From NCBI GenBank assembly GCA_944390885.1, contig CALXRP010000005.1, positions 1-64,000 of the forward strand: a stretch of DNA of 64,000 nt, read 5' to 3'. Shown piece after piece: positions 16,499 through 25,088 of this stretch (the stretch's first letter is position 1; the number at the start of each line of letters is the position of its first letter). The notes under the pieces are model-generated. The model was not told where the DNA came from, did not search any database, and worked only from the letters and a program-made list of their open reading frames with translations. The DNA is from an uncultured Alphaproteobacteria bacterium (GTDB lineage: Bacteria; Pseudomonadota; Alphaproteobacteria; RF32; CAG-239). A program made the position numbers and the translations under genes.

Positions 16499-16711
16499 TT
16501 ATAAATCCTTGCCCCAAATCCGCTTGGTCACGCGGCGGGAATTGCTCTCTACATACAAATTAGGCCAGATATATCTCTTCTTGGCAGAAAAAACAGACCC
16601 GTCTTTACTGGTATAAGAAGAAACCAAAGCCAAATTGCCTCTTCTTTTAATCACCTTATCTAATTCAGCGGCATTAGATAAAAAATCGCTCTGCCAAACT
16701 TTTCCCATCAT
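16499..16711 (-). CDS. 70-residue basic protein of unknown function
   Basis: Start ATGATG after GGGAGAAA. Soluble, basic, with KVIKRRGNLALVSSYTSKDGSVFSAKKRYIWPNL and a C-terminus rich in Arg/Lys. No domain recognised; the beta-like middle could be a small fold. Followed on the same strand by the membrane protein at 16158-16478, 20 nt away. Confidence 0.6.
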   Translation of the reverse strand: MMGKVWQSDFLSNAAELDKVIKRRGNLALVSSYTSKDGSVFSAKKRYIWPNLYVESNSRRVTKRIWGKDL

Positions 16712-16796
16712 TTTCTCCCATACAAATTATGGTTATAATAATAAGATAGCGCTAAAAAGTAAACAAAATATTATGATTATATAAAAACGTCCGAAA

Positions 16797-18131
16797 TCAC
16801 ATAAAACCGGCAATAACATCATTAATTTTCCGGCTGACATTCTGCACCATCTCGGCATTTTCCGCCTCAACCCTGACTTTAATCAAAGGCTCTGTCCCCG
16901 ATTTTCTGACAATAACAGAACCATGGCCGGCAATCTCGGCTTTTGCCTTTTCAACAGCGTCCAAAACAGACGGATCAGCCATCACCTCGGCTACTCTCTC
17001 TCTTGACGCAAAACGCAGATTATCAATTTTGCAGGGACATTTTTCAAAGACCGGAAAAATCTTGCTCATTTTTTTACGGGTCTTCAAAAGTCCCAAACAA
17101 ACAGTCAGCCCGGCAATCAACCCGTCTCCGGTCGGAGCAAAATCGCTCAATACCATATGACCGGATTCTTCACCGCCGAAGTTGGAACCGATCTCCCTCA
17201 TTTTTTCGGTAACATAACGCTCGCCGACAGCAGTACGATAAAAATCAATTCCCTGACTATGACAAAACTTTTCAAGTCCCATATTAGACCAGATTGTTGC
17301 CACAACGGCATTTCCTTGCAATTTTCCGTCTTGCTTCAAATATTGCCCAAGAAAAGCAATAATCTGGTCACCGTCCAGCCGGGCTCCTTTATCATCGCAA
17401 ATAATAATCCTGTCTCCGTCACCATCCAAAGCAATACCGATATCCGCATTTTCTTTAACTACGGTTTCACACATCAGTTCCGTACAGGTAGAACCGCAGC
17501 CTTTATTAATATTATACCCGTCCGGAGCCGCCCCGATAGCAATAACATCTGCCCCGAAATCTTTCAAAACTTGCGGCGCAATCTTTGAAAAAGCCCCATT
17601 AGCACAATCAATCACAATTTTCAAACCGGAAAGCGGAAAACTGTTGCGTTTTATCGCGGCAATTTTACTCAAATAAGGCGTAATTGCCTTAAAATTATAT
17701 TCAATTTTTCCGATTTTATCGGGATCAAGTTTAAAATCATCTTTCTGAACCAAACTCTCCAATTGCGCTGTCATATCATCGGAAAATTTATGCCCGTCTG
17801 CTTTAATCAGTTTAATCCCGTTATCATGATAAGGATTATGAGAAGCCGAAATCATAACGGTCATAGCAACACCGAGCCCGGGAGTGACCATTGCAGCCGC
17901 CGGTGTCGGCATAACGCCCAGCAACATCACATCACATCCCATAGAAGTCAAACCGGCCGCCAATGAACTTTCCAGCATATCACAAGAAACGCGGGTATCT
18001 TTGGCAATAGCCACCGTCCCGGAAAACATGGTTCCTAAAGCCTTGCCTAACTTCAAAGCAAAATCAGCCGTCATCGGAAAAATATTTGCCTTACCGCGCA
18101 CCCCGTCCGTACCAAAAAGTTTGTCTGCCAT
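16797..18131 (-). CDS. glmM: Phosphoglucosamine mutase
   Basis: Interconverts glucosamine-6-phosphate and glucosamine-1-phosphate for peptidoglycan and LPS precursors. 444 residues, full length. N-terminal FGTDGVRG; phosphoserine loop MISASHNP (Ser97 being the phosphorylated residue); metal loop DGDGDR; sugar-binding GEESGH; C-terminal phosphate loop RKSGTEPLIKVRVE. Ser rather than a longer insert after the metal loop fits GlmM rather than phosphomannomutase. It appears monocistronic here. Confidence 0.95.
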   Translation of the reverse strand: MADKLFGTDGVRGKANIFPMTADFALKLGKALGTMFSGTVAIAKDTRVSCDMLESSLAAGLTSMGCDVMLLGVMPTPAAAMVTPGLGVAMTVMISASHNPYHDNGIKLIKADGHKFSDDMTAQLESLVQKDDFKLDPDKIGKIEYNFKAITPYLSKIAAIKRNSFPLSGLKIVIDCANGAFSKIAPQVLKDFGADVIAIGAAPDGYNINKGCGSTCTELMCETVVKENADIGIALDGDGDRIIICDDKGARLDGDQIIAFLGQYLKQDGKLQGNAVVATIWSNMGLEKFCHSQGIDFYRTAVGERYVTEKMREIGSNFGGEESGHMVLSDFAPTGDGLIAGLTVCLGLLKTRKKMSKIFPVFEKCPCKIDNLRFASRERVAEVMADPSVLDAVEKAKAEIAGHGSVIVRKSGTEPLIKVRVEAENAEMVQNVSRKINDVIAGFM

Positions 18132-18296
18132 ATCTGCCTCCGTTCAAAAATTAACTTAAAAGAATTCTGCCACAATAACAATAAAACTCAAGCAGACTTT
18201 AAGCACTTTACATACAAGTTTTATTAAAAAATATTACAATCACATAAACTTTACACTTTCTCTAGCCAAAATCCCCACCCTATTTTTCATCTAGTA

Positions 18297-18325
18297 TTGA
18301 CTCTTGTGTTTTGTTGTGCTATAGT
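18297..18325 (+). promoter_or_regulatory. Promoter upstream of the 42-Cys protein
   Basis: TTGACT (18297-18302), 17-nt spacer, TATAGT (18320-18325). It implies a ~300-nt leader that includes two palindromic repeats and a hairpin near the ribosome site. Confidence 0.6.
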
Positions 18326-18363
18326 ATCTTTATTGTCGTTCTTATGAGGCTTGTTACTCAATT

Positions 18364-18451
18364 GGTCATTGCCGGACTTGATCCGGCAATCCAAGTGAAA
18401 AAATTAGCCTTATGATTGACCTGGATCCCCGGGTCGAAGCCCGGGGATGAC
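18364..18451. repeat. Pair of GC-rich palindromic repeat elements (REP-like)
   Basis: Two hairpins in a low-GC leader. The first has stem ATTGCCGGA/TCCGGCAAT (18368-18390) with loop CTTGA; the second is CCCCGGG TCGAA GCCCGGGG-like at about 18425-18447. GTCATT...CCGGACTTGATCCGG and GGATCC..CCCGGG modules of this type are scattered in many alphaproteobacterial genomes. The 498-nt gap 18132-18629 otherwise contains only the promoter and leader of the downstream gene. Confidence 0.7.
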
Positions 18452-18629
18452 TAAAAAATAAAGTGCCCAAGGATGACAAAGGAAAAGGGACGACAACAAG
18501 AAAAGAATTTTTATTAACCATTCTGAGCACAATGCTGCTCAAGAAAAAGAAAAGAGCAACGCGTAAGCTTTGGTTCGATGATGACAAACGATCGGGTCAA
18601 GCGCGCTCGCCTCTGGGAGGAGACCGAAA

Positions 18630-19721
18630 ATGAATAACACTATGCTACACATGAAACTTAATTCTGCGGTGTCGGTTCTTGCTGTTGCCGCTGCTTTCTC
18701 GGTCTTCCTCCCATCTCCCGCATATAGTGGCATTTGCTTTCTGCCAGACTGTGCCGATGAGGATTTGGCCGGTGGCGGCGGGAATATGAACATTAATGAA
18801 GATACCGAATTTTGTGAAAGTAAAGGCTATACCTACTATGCTTCCGGCGAATGTCCGCAATATTATGCCAAAGTCGGACAATGTAACCGTGATGATCATT
18901 ACCTTAAATGTGATGCCAAAACATGGTGCGAACAAAACGGGTATAACACAACCTCTTGTTCCATTCCAAAATATGTGGATCAGCCCTGTCCGAGTTACGG
19001 CTCTTTGTATAAACAATGTAAAACCGATAATCAACGTGCTTGCCGTGATACCGGTTATACAAACTCTTGTCCTTCCGGCCAGAAACTCAAAAAGAACTCC
19101 GGACGTTGTGCTTATGATTCTTCTTACGGAACTTGTTGCCGTCCAAGCGGATGTCCGAGTTATACGTCCTTAACTTATTCGTCTTACGGCTCAAACGGTA
19201 CGGACGGCTGCGAATATACCTGTTATTACACCTGTAACATGAACTGTCCGTCCGGTACGTCGACTTCCAACCCCGGCGGTTGCGGTGGGTCGACCCGAAA
19301 CGGCTGCGGCACAAAGACCTGTTATTATCCTTATGAGTCCTGTTGCACCCCCTATTCCAGCGAAAGCGGATGTTCCTGCGGTTCATATTCTTGTTCTGAC
19401 GGTTGTGGCGGGACCAGAACTTGTTGCTCTACCTGCTCGTCTTCTTCCGGCGGCGGTAGTTCTTCAGGTTCAGGCAGCAGTAGTAGTTCTGGAGGCGGAA
19501 GCAGCGGAGGAAGCTCAAGTTGCTCAGTTTGTTATAGCGGACAATGCGTTTCAAGCGCCAACGTTGACATGTCAGAGTGTCTAAAACAATCTTCCTGTTG
19601 TGAATGTCTCAAAGCTGCATACGCAGCAACTTTATGCGTAATAATCGGAGGAGCAATAACCTGGGACAAAGACTGGATAAATTCATGTGTGGATGGCGTT
19701 ATGTCCGCTTCTTGCTCATAA
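18630..19721 (+). CDS. Exported Cys-rich protein (42 cysteines)
   Basis: 363 residues; signal peptide with cleavage near PSPAYS-G (about residue 33). The mature part is built of short Cys modules (GYTNSCPSGQKL..GRCAYDSSYGTCC, NGCGTKTCYYPYESCC, SCGSYSCSDGCGGTRTCC), then a Ser/Gly low-complexity linker (about 270-297) and a hydrophobic-flanked Cys-rich end (CCECLKAAYAATLCVIIGGAI). Likely an extracellular disulfide-rich surface or secreted protein. GGGAGGAG gives a strong ribosome site. The partial protein at 1-389 has the same character. Function unknown. Confidence 0.8.
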   Translation: MNNTMLHMKLNSAVSVLAVAAAFSVFLPSPAYSGICFLPDCADEDLAGGGGNMNINEDTEFCESKGYTYYASGECPQYYAKVGQCNRDDHYLKCDAKTWCEQNGYNTTSCSIPKYVDQPCPSYGSLYKQCKTDNQRACRDTGYTNSCPSGQKLKKNSGRCAYDSSYGTCCRPSGCPSYTSLTYSSYGSNGTDGCEYTCYYTCNMNCPSGTSTSNPGGCGGSTRNGCGTKTCYYPYESCCTPYSSESGCSCGSYSCSDGCGGTRTCCSTCSSSSGGGSSSGSGSSSSSGGGSSGGSSSCSVCYSGQCVSSANVDMSECLKQSSCCECLKAAYAATLCVIIGGAITWDKDWINSCVDGVMSASCS

Positions 19722-19737
19722 CTTTATTTCATTCAAC

Positions 19738-19766
19738 AAAGGAGTGTACTTTTTGTACACTCCTTT
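19738..19766 (+). terminator. Hairpin between convergent genes, probable terminator
   Basis: Perfect 12-bp stem AAAGGAGTGTAC/GTACACTCCTTT, loop T5. The T tract after the stem is short, so efficiency is uncertain. Confidence 0.65.
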
Positions 19767-19802
19767 CATAAAAAAATCTTTCCACCTAAAAAAGCACAAT
19801 TT

Positions 19803-20117
19803 TTATATCGGCATTTGCATAATCGTCTGATAAGCCTGTATGGCCGTATCTCTGACGGCAACAACCGTTTCCAACGCCGTTTCGGCATTTGCAACGGCTA
19901 GAACGACATCCTGAATATCAGCCTTGCCCTGAATCCCCTGGATTGTCATTTTTTCACTTTGTTGCGAAAGCTCCACCGCATTTTCGATTGAATCCCGTAC
20001 CATGGAACCAAAATCCGAATTCTGCGCCGGTTTTGTTTCCGACACCGGCGTTTTTGCGCCAATTCTGCCCAAAGCCTGCTGATAAGCATTTAATGCACTG
20101 GAAATACTGGTCGTCAC
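19803..20117 (-). CDS. fliE: Flagellar hook-basal body protein FliE
   Basis: 104 residues. Connects the MS ring to the proximal rod. The C-terminal half SEKMTIQGIQGKADIQDVVLAVANAETALETVVAVRDTAIQAYQTIMQMPI is the diagnostic FliE helix pair. Last gene of a minus-strand flgB-flgC-fliE set, 20 nt after flgC. No other flagellar genes are in the window except the FlhB-C-like gene just upstream on the other strand. Confidence 0.93.
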   Translation of the reverse strand: MTTSISSALNAYQQALGRIGAKTPVSETKPAQNSDFGSMVRDSIENAVELSQQSEKMTIQGIQGKADIQDVVLAVANAETALETVVAVRDTAIQAYQTIMQMPI

Positions 20118-20137
20118 GTTTTAATCCCCTTTACAAA

Positions 20138-20551
20138 TTATCTTAACAAATCCAACACGCTGGAGCTCATCTCCCGAGCCGTGCGCATAACATTCATATT
20201 AGCCTCATAAGTCCGCTGTGCTTCTTTCATATCCATCATCTCAACCAACGGATTAACATTTGGCATGGCCACATATCCCTGAGCATCGGCCCCCGGATGA
20301 TTCGGCGCATATTTCTTCTCAAATTCGGACTGGTCTTTCAGCACTTTGTCAACCTTAACCAAATGCGCTCCGGTAGCCTTATCGACATAATTTTTAAAAG
20401 TCACAACCTGCCGGCGGTAAGGTGCTTCACCCGGCGCTCCGGCAATCGAGTCGGCATTAGCCATATTCTCGGAAATAATCCGCAGACGCTCGGCCTGAGC
20501 CTTCATTCCGGAAACGGCTATATCTGCACTGACAATCAGGTTATTGGCCAT
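20138..20551 (-). CDS. flgC: Flagellar proximal rod protein FlgC
   Basis: 137 residues. N-terminal rod/hook motif SADIAVSGMKAQAERLRIISENMANADS and C-terminal NVNPLVEMMDMKEAQRTYEANMNVMRTAREM are the FlgC signatures. Exported by the flagellar type III apparatus; forms part of the proximal rod. Second gene of the flgBC-fliE set, 16 nt after flgB. Confidence 0.95.
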   Translation of the reverse strand: MANNLIVSADIAVSGMKAQAERLRIISENMANADSIAGAPGEAPYRRQVVTFKNYVDKATGAHLVKVDKVLKDQSEFEKKYAPNHPGADAQGYVAMPNVNPLVEMMDMKEAQRTYEANMNVMRTAREMSSSVLDLLR

Positions 20552-20567
20552 CTGTTACATCCTCTCT

Positions 20568-20969
20568 TTATGAACCGACTTTGGTTGCCGCCGTTTTGAT
20601 CATATTCTTATAAGTGTTATACAAAGTCATCACCCGGGTATATTCACCCTTATCCTTGCTGATTTCGTTCAGCTGGTCTTCCAACACCACGCCGTTGCCG
20701 TCAATTGTCAGCGGCTGAGTCGGTTTGGGCGTATAAACACGTGCGGAAAGAGAACTTCCGCCCAGTCCGGTAAAATGATTTTCATTGGTAACAGTCATCT
20801 GCAGGGCAGAATTAAGCTCATCAGAAAATTTCGGTTTTTTAAGATCTTTGGCAAGATATCCGGGCGTATTGGCATTCGCCACATTACCGGCCAGAATCTT
20901 CTGGCGCTCGGTCAGATATTTCATATCTTGATTCGCCAAAGAAAAAACTGTCAGATTGTTCAAATCCAT
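20568..20969 (-). CDS. flgB: Flagellar proximal rod protein FlgB
   Basis: 133 residues. MKYLTERQKILAGNVANANTPGYLAKDLKKPKF is the N-terminal rod motif, with the conserved NTPGY; C-terminus shows DKGEYTRVMTLYNTYKNMIKTA, including the heptad-like region used for rod stacking. First gene of the set; the divergent FlhB-C-like gene begins about 140 nt away, so a shared regulatory region is possible. Confidence 0.94.
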   Translation of the reverse strand: MDLNNLTVFSLANQDMKYLTERQKILAGNVANANTPGYLAKDLKKPKFSDELNSALQMTVTNENHFTGLGGSSLSARVYTPKPTQPLTIDGNGVVLEDQLNEISKDKGEYTRVMTLYNTYKNMIKTAATKVGS

Positions 20970-21105
20970 ATCTTAATTCTCCCCAATACGGTTATGTTTC
21001 CCTCATAACCTCATGAATGCAAATTTTATGCCGCATATAAACCCCTTGCCAAATCATTCCCCAATGATTACAATAAGCAAAAAGGAAAACACGGGAAACA
21101 CATCC

Positions 21106-21438
21106 ATGTCTGAAAAACATAATACTCCAAAAAACATATCAGACAATCAAGACTTAGATTTGTCCACAGATTATGCCGTCGCCCTCGGCTATGACCAAAA
21201 CAAACACAATGCTCCGGTCGTTTTGGCCAAAGGACAAGGCCACGTGGCGGAAAAAATTATTCAAATCGCCATAGACCAGGGCATAGAAATCCGCCAGGAC
21301 GCCGATTTATTACAGATTCTCAAAGCCGTAGATATTGACGAGGAGATTCCGGTTGAAGCTTTTGCCGCCGTGGCTGAAATCATCTCTTACATTTATCAGA
21401 AAAACGGGCAGAAACTTGCCGAGCGTGAACAGTCCTAA
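21106..21438 (+). CDS. FlhB C-terminal-like protein (export switch homologue)
   Basis: 110 residues from ATG 21106; in-frame ATGs at 21067 and 21013 have no better ribosome site. Residues ~22-105 match the cytoplasmic domain of FlhB/YscU: DYAVALGYDQNKHNAPVVLAKGQGHVAEKIIQIAIDQGIEIRQDADL..LLQIL. The autocleavage NPTH motif and the membrane domain are absent. Such stand-alone FlhB-C-like proteins exist beside flagellar genes and may modulate export specificity. Its stop overlaps the rsmB-like gene end by 4 nt. Confidence 0.8.
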   Translation: MSEKHNTPKNISDNQDLDLSTDYAVALGYDQNKHNAPVVLAKGQGHVAEKIIQIAIDQGIEIRQDADLLQILKAVDIDEEIPVEAFAAVAEIISYIYQKNGQKLAEREQS

Positions 21439-22658
21439 CTTTTAACAAGAACCGTAAAGAAAAAACCGTCCGTTCCGGTTGCCGCCGGCGAAAGTCTCAG
21501 ATAATGCTCATCCCGGCAGGGATACGGACAACCAATCTTTTTCTCCCACAATTCTTTGACATCCAACTGTTTCATATCCGGCTTATCCCGCAAAAAGGCC
21601 TCGATAATATCTTCGTCTTCATCCCGCAAAACCGAACAGGTAATATAAATGATACGGCCACCGGACTTGACTTTCGGATAAGCTGTTTCCAAAATCTCCC
21701 TCTGGGTGGAATTGAGGGAACTAAGCATTGCCGGTGTCAGGCGGAATTTAGCGTCGGGCGAACGCCGCCAGATTCCCGTGCCGGAACACGGAGCATCAAT
21801 AACAAAACGGTCGAACTCCTTGTCACTGTCTGCCACCAGATCCGTCAGTTCAATATTTTTGATGCCGAGACGCTGCATCCGGGGTTTTATCGCCTCCAAT
21901 CTTTTCGCCGACACATCATGCGCCAGAATATGCCCCTGATTGCCAAGCAGATAAGCAATCGTCAAACTTTTGCCGCCGGCGCCGCAGCAATAATCAATCA
22001 CTTTATGCTCCGGCCGAACATCGCACAAAATCGCCGCCAACTGCGAAGCCTCATCCTGCACGTCAATCTCGCCGTTTTGATAAGCCATACAGTTGCCGAG
22101 ACTGATTCTGTCCCGGCTGCGCAACCCGATAGGCGAATAAGGCGTCGGCTCGACGAAATATCCTTCCTTCGCCATATTTTCCATCACGGCCTCGCGGCTT
22201 TTGACATTAATTCTGAAATCTGCCGGCGCCGGAACATTAAGCGATTTAAGCAGCGACACATCTTTTATTTTTTCAAACAGCCATTGCGGACACTCCGCCT
22301 CAACATAATCAGGATAAGGTTCTTCATTTTCTGCTGCCAGCCAAGCCTTTTCTTCTGCAGAAAGAACAGCCGGAGCATATGCCCCGCCGTTAAAAACGTC
22401 TTCCGGTTTGTCTGACGTATAATGCTTGAGATAAAGCAAAACAATCTTGCGGGGTTCCTCGCTTCCGGTATCAAAAGAAAGTTTCATCCGGTTACGAATA
22501 ATGTTCCATACGGTTTCGACAATAAAACGCCGGTCTTTGGAACCGATGTATTTGCGTGCTCGCATATAATCATTGATAATATTGTCCGCCGGCACTCCGG
22601 AATTCCAAATTTCCCCAATCAAATCCAATACCGCCTGATAACGCGCTCCCGTCTGCAT
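21435..22658 (-). CDS. RsmB-type 16S rRNA cytosine-C5 methyltransferase
   Basis: 407 residues, NOL1/NOP2/Sun family. An N-terminal NusB-like region (about 1-130) precedes the SAM fold: VIDYCCGAGGKSLTIAYLL (motif I), DAPCSGTGIWRRSPDAKFRL (motif IV, with Cys), and ITCSVLRDEDEDIIEAFL (motif VI, catalytic Cys). The final FFFTVLVKS is family-typical. Would methylate C967-equivalent of 16S rRNA, though NSUN paralogues cannot be excluded. It overlaps the upstream DUF559 start codon by one nucleotide. Confidence 0.88.
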   Translation of the reverse strand: MQTGARYQAVLDLIGEIWNSGVPADNIINDYMRARKYIGSKDRRFIVETVWNIIRNRMKLSFDTGSEEPRKIVLLYLKHYTSDKPEDVFNGGAYAPAVLSAEEKAWLAAENEEPYPDYVEAECPQWLFEKIKDVSLLKSLNVPAPADFRINVKSREAVMENMAKEGYFVEPTPYSPIGLRSRDRISLGNCMAYQNGEIDVQDEASQLAAILCDVRPEHKVIDYCCGAGGKSLTIAYLLGNQGHILAHDVSAKRLEAIKPRMQRLGIKNIELTDLVADSDKEFDRFVIDAPCSGTGIWRRSPDAKFRLTPAMLSSLNSTQREILETAYPKVKSGGRIIYITCSVLRDEDEDIIEAFLRDKPDMKQLDVKELWEKKIGCPYPCRDEHYLRLSPAATGTDGFFFTVLVKS

Positions 22659-23011
22659 TAGCCAACATCCTCTATTTTCAAATATTGTTTAATCCGATAT
22701 AAACATCCCTGCCAATTAGATAAAATATCATTATTCCAAAATCGTAAAATTGTATACCCTTCTTTTTGTAAATAAGTATCTCGTTCCATATCCTTTACGC
22801 TGTCACAATGTTGTCCGCCGTCACATTCTATAATAATCTTCCGCTCCCGACAAACAAAATCAACAATATATTTATCATTAATCACATATTGCCGAAAAAA
22901 CTTATACCCAATCTTTTTATTCCGTAATTGCTGCCAAACAAAAGACTCTGCCTCTGTATTATGACGACGCAAATTCCGCGATAATTTTTTAAAATTTCGA
23001 TTTATTGGCAA
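22658..23011 (-). CDS. DUF559 family endonuclease-like protein
   Basis: 117 residues. The DUF559 pattern is complete: LRRHNTEAESFVWQQLRNKKIGYKFFRQYVINDKYIVDFVCRERKIIIECDGGQH, then GYTILRFWNNDILSN. This is a Vsr/PD-(D/E)xK-like nuclease core, with Glu (AESFVW), Asp (IVDFVC) and E-x-DGGQH as likely metal ligands. Such genes travel widely and are often found alone. It directly abuts an inverted repeat pair at 23015, suggesting mobility. Start ATG with no strong Shine-Dalgarno. Confidence 0.88.
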   Translation of the reverse strand: MPINRNFKKLSRNLRRHNTEAESFVWQQLRNKKIGYKFFRQYVINDKYIVDFVCRERKIIIECDGGQHCDSVKDMERDTYLQKEGYTILRFWNNDILSNWQGCLYRIKQYLKIEDVG

Positions 23012-23014
23012 GTT

Positions 23015-23182
23015 CTAACTCTCCCTAACCCTCTCTTAGCAAAGAGAGGGGATTTTTATGCTTTTGATTAAATAGAATATAAAAAAGCTTCAAATTTACA
23101 ACACTATTTTCTTAATTTCCATTCCTCAACTTCCATACTTTTCATTCCCTCTCTTTGCTAAGAGAGGGTTAGGGAGAGTTAG
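23015..23182. repeat. 36-bp perfect inverted repeats around a 96-bp spacer (MITE-like)
   Basis: Positions 23015-23050 are an exact reverse complement of 23147-23182. Each arm itself contains a CCCTCTCT/AGAGAGGG hairpin and the CTCTCCCTAACC tract that recurs as an intergenic repeat in many bacteria. The enclosed 96 bp is AT-rich with no gene. An open frame on the minus strand through this region is rejected as coding. Confidence 0.85.
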
Positions 23183-23446
23183 ATTAGAATTTTTTCTGAC
23201 AAAATACGCCGGCTTCCCGCACACATCGGAAAAAGCTGATATGTGAGGAAAATAATAAGATTTAAGAAAAAATGTGGGGAATGTACAAAAAAGTACATGA
23301 GTATTCCTCCAGCCCGCGAAATCTGTATTAATTACTCCCACATTAGTAAAATGCAGAGAACGAGACGAATAATGCGATTTTAACGATAAAAAAAATTTTA
23401 GTGTACACAAAAGTACATGAATTTTTTTTATTCGGAAAAAATCACA
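23183..23446. other. AT-rich gap with two short repeated hairpins
   Basis: No gene seen. TGTACAAAAAAGTACATGA (23282-23300) and TGTACACAAAAGTACATGA (23402-23420) are near-identical and each can form a TGTAC/GTACA hairpin. The second lies 27 nt from the rlmE stop and is followed by a T run on the plus strand. Possible small terminators or protein-binding sites. Confidence 0.4.
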
Positions 23447-24157
23447 TTAGGCGCTCGTTATATGCGTTTTACCCCGATAGCCGATGGCCACCAAATAAGT
23501 CTCCGGCGACGCTTTGCGGCTGGCATCGGGTTTAAAATGCCCGACCTTTTTAAAGTTGCGCTTCACGTCTGCTAAAAGCTCTCCTTCCGCACCGCCCTGA
23601 AAAACTTTGGCAATAAATATACCGCCTTCCGCCAAGACTTCTTTGGCAAAATCATAAGCCAGCTCTACCAGATGAATGGTTCGCAAATGATCCGTCTGCT
23701 GATGCCCAGTCGTATTGGCCGCCATATCGCTCATCACAATATCAGCCTCACCTTGCAGCAAAGCCTTCAACTTGTCTGCAGCTTCCGGCTCGGTAAAATC
23801 CTGTTGAATCAACGTTGCCCCGGCAACCGATTCCGTTTCCAGAATATCAAGGCCGACCACCTGCCCCGCGCCTTTGTTGCGCATAACGGCAATCTGCGTC
23901 CAACCACCCGGTGCACATCCCAGGTCTACGATTCTTTTGCCTTTGCCCAAAAACTTATATTTCTCATCCAGCTGTATCAGTTTAAACGCCGCGCGTGAAC
24001 GATACCCCAAACGCTTGGACTCCGCCACATAAGGATCGTTCAACTGGCGCTCCAGCCATTGATTGGAAGATTTCTTGCGATATTTTGCCGTTTTAACATG
24101 CACGGTCACGGCTCGTCGGCCGGACACTGCTTTGGCAGACTTGGTCAGTTTTGTCAT
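23447..24157 (-). CDS. rlmE: 23S rRNA (uridine-2552-2'-O)-methyltransferase
   Basis: 236 residues; FtsJ/RrmJ family. A basic N-terminus (about 1-35) precedes SRAAFKLIQLDEKY, SAM motif IVDLGCAPGGWTQIA, MSDMAANTTGH with the catalytic Asp, IAKVFQGG with Lys, and SPETYLVAIGYRG with Glu, giving the K-D-K-E tetrad. The start ATG lies inside the end of the preceding Ppx/GppA gene, a 65-nt overlap, with AAAGAG a few bases upstream. Placement after Ppx/GppA is typical of alphaproteobacteria. Confidence 0.94.
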   Translation of the reverse strand: MTKLTKSAKAVSGRRAVTVHVKTAKYRKKSSNQWLERQLNDPYVAESKRLGYRSRAAFKLIQLDEKYKFLGKGKRIVDLGCAPGGWTQIAVMRNKGAGQVVGLDILETESVAGATLIQQDFTEPEAADKLKALLQGEADIVMSDMAANTTGHQQTDHLRTIHLVELAYDFAKEVLAEGGIFIAKVFQGGAEGELLADVKRNFKKVGHFKPDASRKASPETYLVAIGYRGKTHITSA

Positions 24158-25088
24158 TGCTCATCAACTCTTTAATGATTCCGTCTTTGGCACTCTTGAG
24201 CGAGGCCGTAATTTCTTTTGCTCCTAGGCAATCATAGATAGTTTTAAATATAACGCACGCCGGCGCAAAAATAAAAGAACGCTTTTCACCGATATATTTA
24301 TTACCGGCCATTTCTTCCCGGGTCAGACTCAAAACCTTGGCTATCGCCGCATCAGCCTCTTTAACGGTAAAAATAACTCCGTCAGCAGCTTCCCGGTCAT
24401 ATTTTCCGAAATTCTTAATCATCGAGGCCAGACGCAGCGGCGTGCTGGACGTAGCAACAAAGCAAATACCGCCATCACAATTCTTTAAGCCGGATTCTTC
24501 AACAAAAGCATCAGCATATTTCAAAATTTCCGCATGAAGTTTTTCGGCATTTTCAGGAACATAAGAGACAAGATTAAACTTCTCACTGGCATTTCTTGCT
24601 CCCCACGGAATAGAAACTGTATACAAAATCTTCGGAGATGCCTCATTAGTTGCCAGCGTAATCTCGGTCGACCCGCCGCCCAAATCATAAACCACCATAT
24701 ATTTGGCCGAATTATTTTTCACATTATCGCGGGCCCCGATCAGATTAAGCCGCGCTTCTTCTCCGCCGTCAATAACCTCAAGTCTGATTCGCGTTTCGTC
24801 AAACACTTTCTTGACAAACTCAGCACCGTTTTTGGCCTCACGGCAAGCTGCGGTTGCAATGGCCCGATAAGCCTTGATATTATGCTTGTCCATTTCCTGT
24901 TTAAAAGCAAAAAAGCAGGACAAGGCACGATCTGTTGCCTCTTGGGTAATTTTGTTCTGACGTGACATCCCTTCGCCCAGCTTGGTCGGCACGGCTTCAT
25001 TATACAAATATTTTCCTTTTTCATCAGCAATCAGCAGCCGACAGGAATTTGTCCCCAAATCTATGGCCGCAAAACACTTATTTTTCAT
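24093..25088 (-). CDS. Ppx/GppA family phosphatase, divergent second copy
   Basis: 331 residues from ATG 25088 (GAGGAAA upstream). ASKHA fold: AAIDLGTNSCRLLIA, IATAACREAKNG, GGEEARLNLIGA and VYDLGGGSTEI match exopolyphosphatase/pppGpp phosphatases. The usual C-terminal motif, seen as VADRGIREGILLDLM in the neighbour, is here SLKSAKDGIIKELM, losing the Arg-Gly. The extreme C-terminus runs into the rlmE 5' end in another frame and looks non-conserved. It overlaps the upstream paralogue by 11 nt. Possibly a non-hydrolytic or specialised paralogue. Confidence 0.85.
   Translation of the reverse strand: MKNKCFAAIDLGTNSCRLLIADEKGKYLYNEAVPTKLGEGMSRQNKITQEATDRALSCFFAFKQEMDKHNIKAYRAIATAACREAKNGAEFVKKVFDETRIRLEVIDGGEEARLNLIGARDNVKNNSAKYMVVYDLGGGSTEITLATNEASPKILYTVSIPWGARNASEKFNLVSYVPENAEKLHAEILKYADAFVEESGLKNCDGGICFVATSSTPLRLASMIKNFGKYDREAADGVIFTVKEADAAIAKVLSLTREEMAGNKYIGEKRSFIFAPACVIFKTIYDCLGAKEITASLKSAKDGIIKELMSNDKTDQVCQSSVRPTSRDRAC

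Noticed and set aside
23126-23410. 94-codon minus-strand reading frame
   Set aside because: It runs through the inverted repeat arm and the TGTAC hairpins, has no ribosome site and no protein-like pattern.
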